Assembly (NCBI GenBank): GCA_040266995.1
Contig: JAWRHV010000019.1
Location: 1 to 60,665, forward strand
DNA: 60,665 nucleotides
Direction of reading: 5' to 3'
From: UBA4312 sp040266995
Lineage (GTDB): Bacteria > Bacillota_I > Bacilli_A > Erysipelotrichales > Erysipelotrichaceae
The notes beneath the pieces were generated by a model that saw nothing but the letters and a program-made list of their open reading frames with translations, was not told the DNA's origin and did not search any database. The translations under genes and the position numbers were made by a program. Of this stretch, positions 58,097-60,665 are shown piece after piece (position 1 is the first letter of the stretch; each line of letters starts with the position of its first letter).

Positions 58097-59035
58097 CTAT
58101 CTAATCTGCCTTTCCTGCTGAAAGTTGGAACCCACTTTCATCGCTGTCAAGGCACACCCTATACTGTATCCGATCCGATATATCAATGGGATGTTATCCC
58201 AGTTTATCTCCGAAGGGATAAAACGGACCCTGTCTTTGCGGTTATAATACCTGAACAGTGTGTACAGGATCATTACATCTGCATTAAAGTATTGAATATC
58301 GAACGCAAAACGCTCCTGTGGGAACACTTTTTTCAAATACTCATCCTGGAATTCCACCGATTCCCGCATCTGATATACCCTTTCCAGATTCATATGATGC
58401 GTTAACGAACCCTGATGCTGAATATAGTGGTAGTAACGATTCGGCAGATTGCCTATCTTTTTGGCATTGGCAATTGCCCGAATGATCGTATACGCATCTT
58501 CAAATGTATGGATCCGGATCGGGAAATTCACATTGTTAAAACAGCTTTTCTTGAAAAGCTTTGCCCACGGATAATTTGTGATCCCGGTTCCTTCACTTAA
58601 CGAATGCAGTGCCTCAAAGGTGGACATGGTGCCCCGACGGCAACCCCGGCGGTAAATCGAGTAATACGGATACTCGATGACATACCCGCAGGTTACCAGA
58701 TCACAATCGTTTTCCTCCATATAAGACATCATCGCTTCTATCGCGCGGTGATCAAGAATGTCGTCGCTGTCAACATACATGATGTATTCACCGTTCGCTT
58801 TGGCCAGAGCGCGATTTCTCGTTTTCGAAATCCCTGCATTCTCATAGTTATAAATATGAATACGTTCATCGATTTCGGCAAATTCATGGACAATCTTCAT
58901 CGAACCGTCCTGGCTGCCATCATTGATGATCACGATTTCAAAATTTTTATAAGTTTGGTGTATTAACGAATCCAGACATTGCCGGATATAGTTTTCCACA
59001 TTGTATACCGGTACTAAAATACTAACTAACGGCAC
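58097..59035 (-). CDS. Glycosyltransferase family 2
   Basis: 312 residues. I chose GTG at 59035, five bases after AGGAGG; the more upstream ATG at 59062 has no ribosome site. GT-A fold: PLVSILVPVYNVENYIRQCLDSLIHQT, the nucleotide-binding IVIINDGSQDGS and the metal motif MYVDSDD. No membrane segment near the N-terminus. Likely adds a sugar to a surface polymer or lipid; acceptor unknown. It lies 9 bases before ffh. Confidence 0.9.
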   Translation of the reverse strand: MPLVSILVPVYNVENYIRQCLDSLIHQTYKNFEIVIINDGSQDGSMKIVHEFAEIDERIHIYNYENAGISKTRNRALAKANGEYIMYVDSDDILDHRAIEAMMSYMEENDCDLVTCGYVIEYPYYSIYRRGCRRGTMSTFEALHSLSEGTGITNYPWAKLFKKSCFNNVNFPIRIHTFEDAYTIIRAIANAKKIGNLPNRYYHYIQHQGSLTHHMNLERVYQMRESVEFQDEYLKKVFPQERFAFDIQYFNADVMILYTLFRYYNRKDRVRFIPSEINWDNIPLIYRIGYSIGCALTAMKVGSNFQQERQIR

Positions 59036-59072
59036 ATGTTCCTCCTTGTGAAAATAAAACACTCACGAATGG

Positions 59073-59101
59073 AAAATACACTATTTTTGAAATAAGTGCA
59101 A
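59073..59101 (-). promoter_or_regulatory. Promoter of the glycosyltransferase-ffh unit
   Basis: -35 TTGCAC, 17-base spacer, -10 TATTTT, about 37 bases before the GTG start. Confidence 0.55.
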
Positions 59102-59103
59102 GT

Positions 59104-60498
59104 TTATTTTTCGTGGATATCTATCTTAGAGATATAATCCTCCATAATATGAATAAACAATTCGGCATTCGGTATATCCGGATACTCCTTAAGGTATTCC
59201 GCAAACTCCACCATAAAATCAAAGGCCTCTTTCTCTTTTCCTACTGAAATGTAACTGGCAAAGGCCATGTGAGCAATAATGCCGTCCGGCATGGCATCCG
59301 GGTAGATTTCCAATACCTTTTCATAATTCTCTGCATAGAAATATAACGTGACAAGAAGCTGATCCAGAAAATCATAATCCCGGTAATCCAGGCTTTGAAT
59401 ATAAGCAATCCCTTCTTCAAACTTCCGGGCCTTCAGATAATACAGGATTTGATAATACTGATATAAAGCATCGTCTTCTTCGATCACGGAAGGATCCAGC
59501 TCCAATTCGTGGAGCTTGGCAGCCATTTGAAAATTATCGATCTCCAATAAAAACCGTAATACGGTCACATATAAAAAGATGTTTTCCCGGATGACATCCA
59601 TATGCTCCGAAATATACGTATTATACTGATCGGCGTCGACCCCCAGTGCTTTAAAGGCCAGCAAATGGTTCATCGTGGAGGCAAATATGTCCTCCGGATC
59701 ATCCGGCATAGCCGCAATTTCCTTAAAGATAGGTACAGCTTGCTCATGCTGATCTAGTTCTTCATACGTCAAAGCGAGATCCAGCTTGTTTTCGATATCC
59801 GGATCCAGTTGGGCAAGTGTAAAAATATATGGTAACGCATGTTCATAGTCTTCCCGCAATTGATAATAGGAAAAAAGTATTTCATTTTGTAAAAGCGGCA
59901 AATCGATCTGGGAAGCGTAATATAAAAGCACAGGCTCCAGATCTTCATCCATCAGCAATTCACAGAGCGCCTGCGGGCCGGCCGGTTCATACATACAGTA
60001 TTTATCCAGATATTCATAGCCTCTTTCTGTTTGTCCCAAATAAAAGTAACAGACACCAGCTTGATATAAAGAGGAAGTATCTTCCTGGACTTCAAGAAGA
60101 ACATCCTCGAAATAATTGACAGCTTCACTGTATTCCATCAAGTTTTTATAACAAAGACCAATCATCATACGAACATGTAACATGTCATCGTTATCCGATT
60201 GAATATCACATTGGTTGTAATAATTGAGAGCAGCCTTGAAATCTTCTAAAGCGAAATAAGCATCCGCTTTTCTCTCCGTCACAAATGTATCCTGAAAACC
60301 ACTTTCGATCGCATCATCCATGACATCCAATACATCCTCATAAAGCCCACTTTGCATTAACGCATCCGATAAAGCCATATAAAAGAAATAATCCGGACCA
60401 TACGTATTCTCATAGGTTTCAAGATGTTCAAATGCCTCATCCACTAGATTGTGGTCAAGGGTATCAACGATGAGATTTTCTAATTCATATTTTTCCAT
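59104..60498 (-). CDS. Tetratricopeptide repeat protein
   Basis: 464 residues, soluble, strongly acidic, built of TPR-like helical pairs over its whole length (e.g. AYFALEDFKAALNYYNQCD; LCYKNLMEYSEAVNYFEDVL; LTYEELDQHEQAVPIFKEI). No catalytic domain. A scaffold role is likely; no partner is indicated. A TAGAAT box ends 6 bases before the ATG and there is no clear ribosome site. Confidence 0.88.
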   Translation of the reverse strand: MEKYELENLIVDTLDHNLVDEAFEHLETYENTYGPDYFFYMALSDALMQSGLYEDVLDVMDDAIESGFQDTFVTERKADAYFALEDFKAALNYYNQCDIQSDNDDMLHVRMMIGLCYKNLMEYSEAVNYFEDVLLEVQEDTSSLYQAGVCYFYLGQTERGYEYLDKYCMYEPAGPQALCELLMDEDLEPVLLYYASQIDLPLLQNEILFSYYQLREDYEHALPYIFTLAQLDPDIENKLDLALTYEELDQHEQAVPIFKEIAAMPDDPEDIFASTMNHLLAFKALGVDADQYNTYISEHMDVIRENIFLYVTVLRFLLEIDNFQMAAKLHELELDPSVIEEDDALYQYYQILYYLKARKFEEGIAYIQSLDYRDYDFLDQLLVTLYFYAENYEKVLEIYPDAMPDGIIAHMAFASYISVGKEKEAFDFMVEFAEYLKEYPDIPNAELFIHIMEDYISKIDIHEK

Positions 60499-60504
60499 AA
60501 ACCT

Positions 60505-60510
60505 ATTCTA
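60505..60510 (-). promoter_or_regulatory. -10 box directly before the TPR gene
   Basis: TAGAAT, then 6 bases (AGGTTT), then ATG. The -35 region is unclear; TTGACC lies only 9 bases upstream of it. Confidence 0.4.
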
Positions 60511-60523
60511 CTTGACATAGGTC

Positions 60524-60556
60524 AAAAAAAAAAGAACTTTCTCAGAAATGAGGAAG
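60524..60556 (-). terminator. Terminator of the rRNA operon
   Basis: On minus, CTTCCTCA-TTTC-TGAGAAAG (8 bp) followed by TTCTTTTTTTTTT. Confidence 0.88.
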
Positions 60557-60574
60557 CCAAAAGGGCATAAAAAA

Positions 60575-60665
60575 ACCCGGCAGCGTGCTATGTTCGCAGG
60601 GGCAGGCCCAACTATTTTCGCCGCAGGAGTGCTTAACTTCTGTGTTCGGGATGTAAACAGGTGTA
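60575..60665 (-). rRNA. rrf: 5S ribosomal RNA, 3' part (cut by window edge)
   Basis: On minus the sequence contains CCGAACACAGAAGTTAAGC, the conserved 5S loop, and ends at GCACGCTGCCGGG before a T-run. About 90 of roughly 115 bases are present; the 5' part and any 23S lie beyond the right edge. The end at 60575 is estimated. Confidence 0.95.

Noticed and set aside
1..60665. CRISPR arrays, insertion sequences or prophage
   Set aside because: No regularly spaced repeats, transposase or phage structural genes were seen.

Overview
The window is a chromosomal stretch from a low-to-mid GC Firmicute, most likely an anaerobic, fermentative member of the Erysipelotrichia. That placement is an inference from gene order and protein character; no 16S is present. 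Nearly all genes lie on the minus strand, so transcription mostly runs from the right edge to the left. Only three genes (positions 3595-4413 and 14292-16599) are on plus. I see no insertion sequence, prophage or CRISPR array.

Reading in the direction of transcription: the right edge holds the 3' part of a 5S rRNA and the terminator of its rRNA operon. Next comes a large housekeeping block (60498 down to 31565): TPR protein, glycosyltransferase, ffh, rpsP-khpA-rimM-trmD, rplS (own promoter and an L19-type leader), lepB, ylqF(rbgA), rnhB, dprA, topA, trmFO, xerC, a PTS EIIBC-like permease with a degenerate EIIB domain, rpsB-tsf, pyrH-frr, a secreted protein plus a GNAT acetyltransferase, uppS-cdsA-rseP, a guanylate-kinase-like gene, smc-ftsY-ylxM-ackA-nrnA. 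Together this covers protein targeting, ribosome assembly and tRNA/rRNA modification, DNA topology and segregation, undecaprenyl and phospholipid synthesis, and acetate fermentation.

The middle (31043 to 16685) is more accessory: an acyltransferase-3 membrane protein, an operon of deoC, a glycyl radical enzyme without a nearby activase, and a DeoR-type regulator; PhzF with a long possibly structured leader; azlCD with two coupled hypothetical genes; rlmD; tRNA-Leu(GAG); a tightly packed envelope cluster (two membrane proteins, a DUF6765 protein, a 49-residue lipoprotein, an NlpC/P60-like protein) and a FemX-type aminoacyltransferase.

The left part (16599 to 1) has divergent aspartate-family genes (lysC-asd on plus; thrC-thrB-ACT protein-membrane protein-maf on minus), HU, a family II pyrophosphatase, a peptidase T gene broken by one in-frame amber codon, three adjacent exported proteins made of five DUF1307 (YehR-type) domains, a sugar isomerase-like TIM barrel, malic enzyme, a patatin-like lipase, class B sortase and the start of murG.

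The most noteworthy items are: the amber-interrupted pepT; the DUF1307 array; the deoC/glycyl-radical-enzyme/DeoR operon with a direct-repeat operator candidate and an odd deoC start; the PTS protein whose phospho-cysteine position holds histidine; the short-armed Smc; a potentially structured PhzF leader; an intrinsic terminator inside the rpsP-trmD operon; and a recurring promoter arrangement in which the -10 box sits only 6-7 bases before the start codon.
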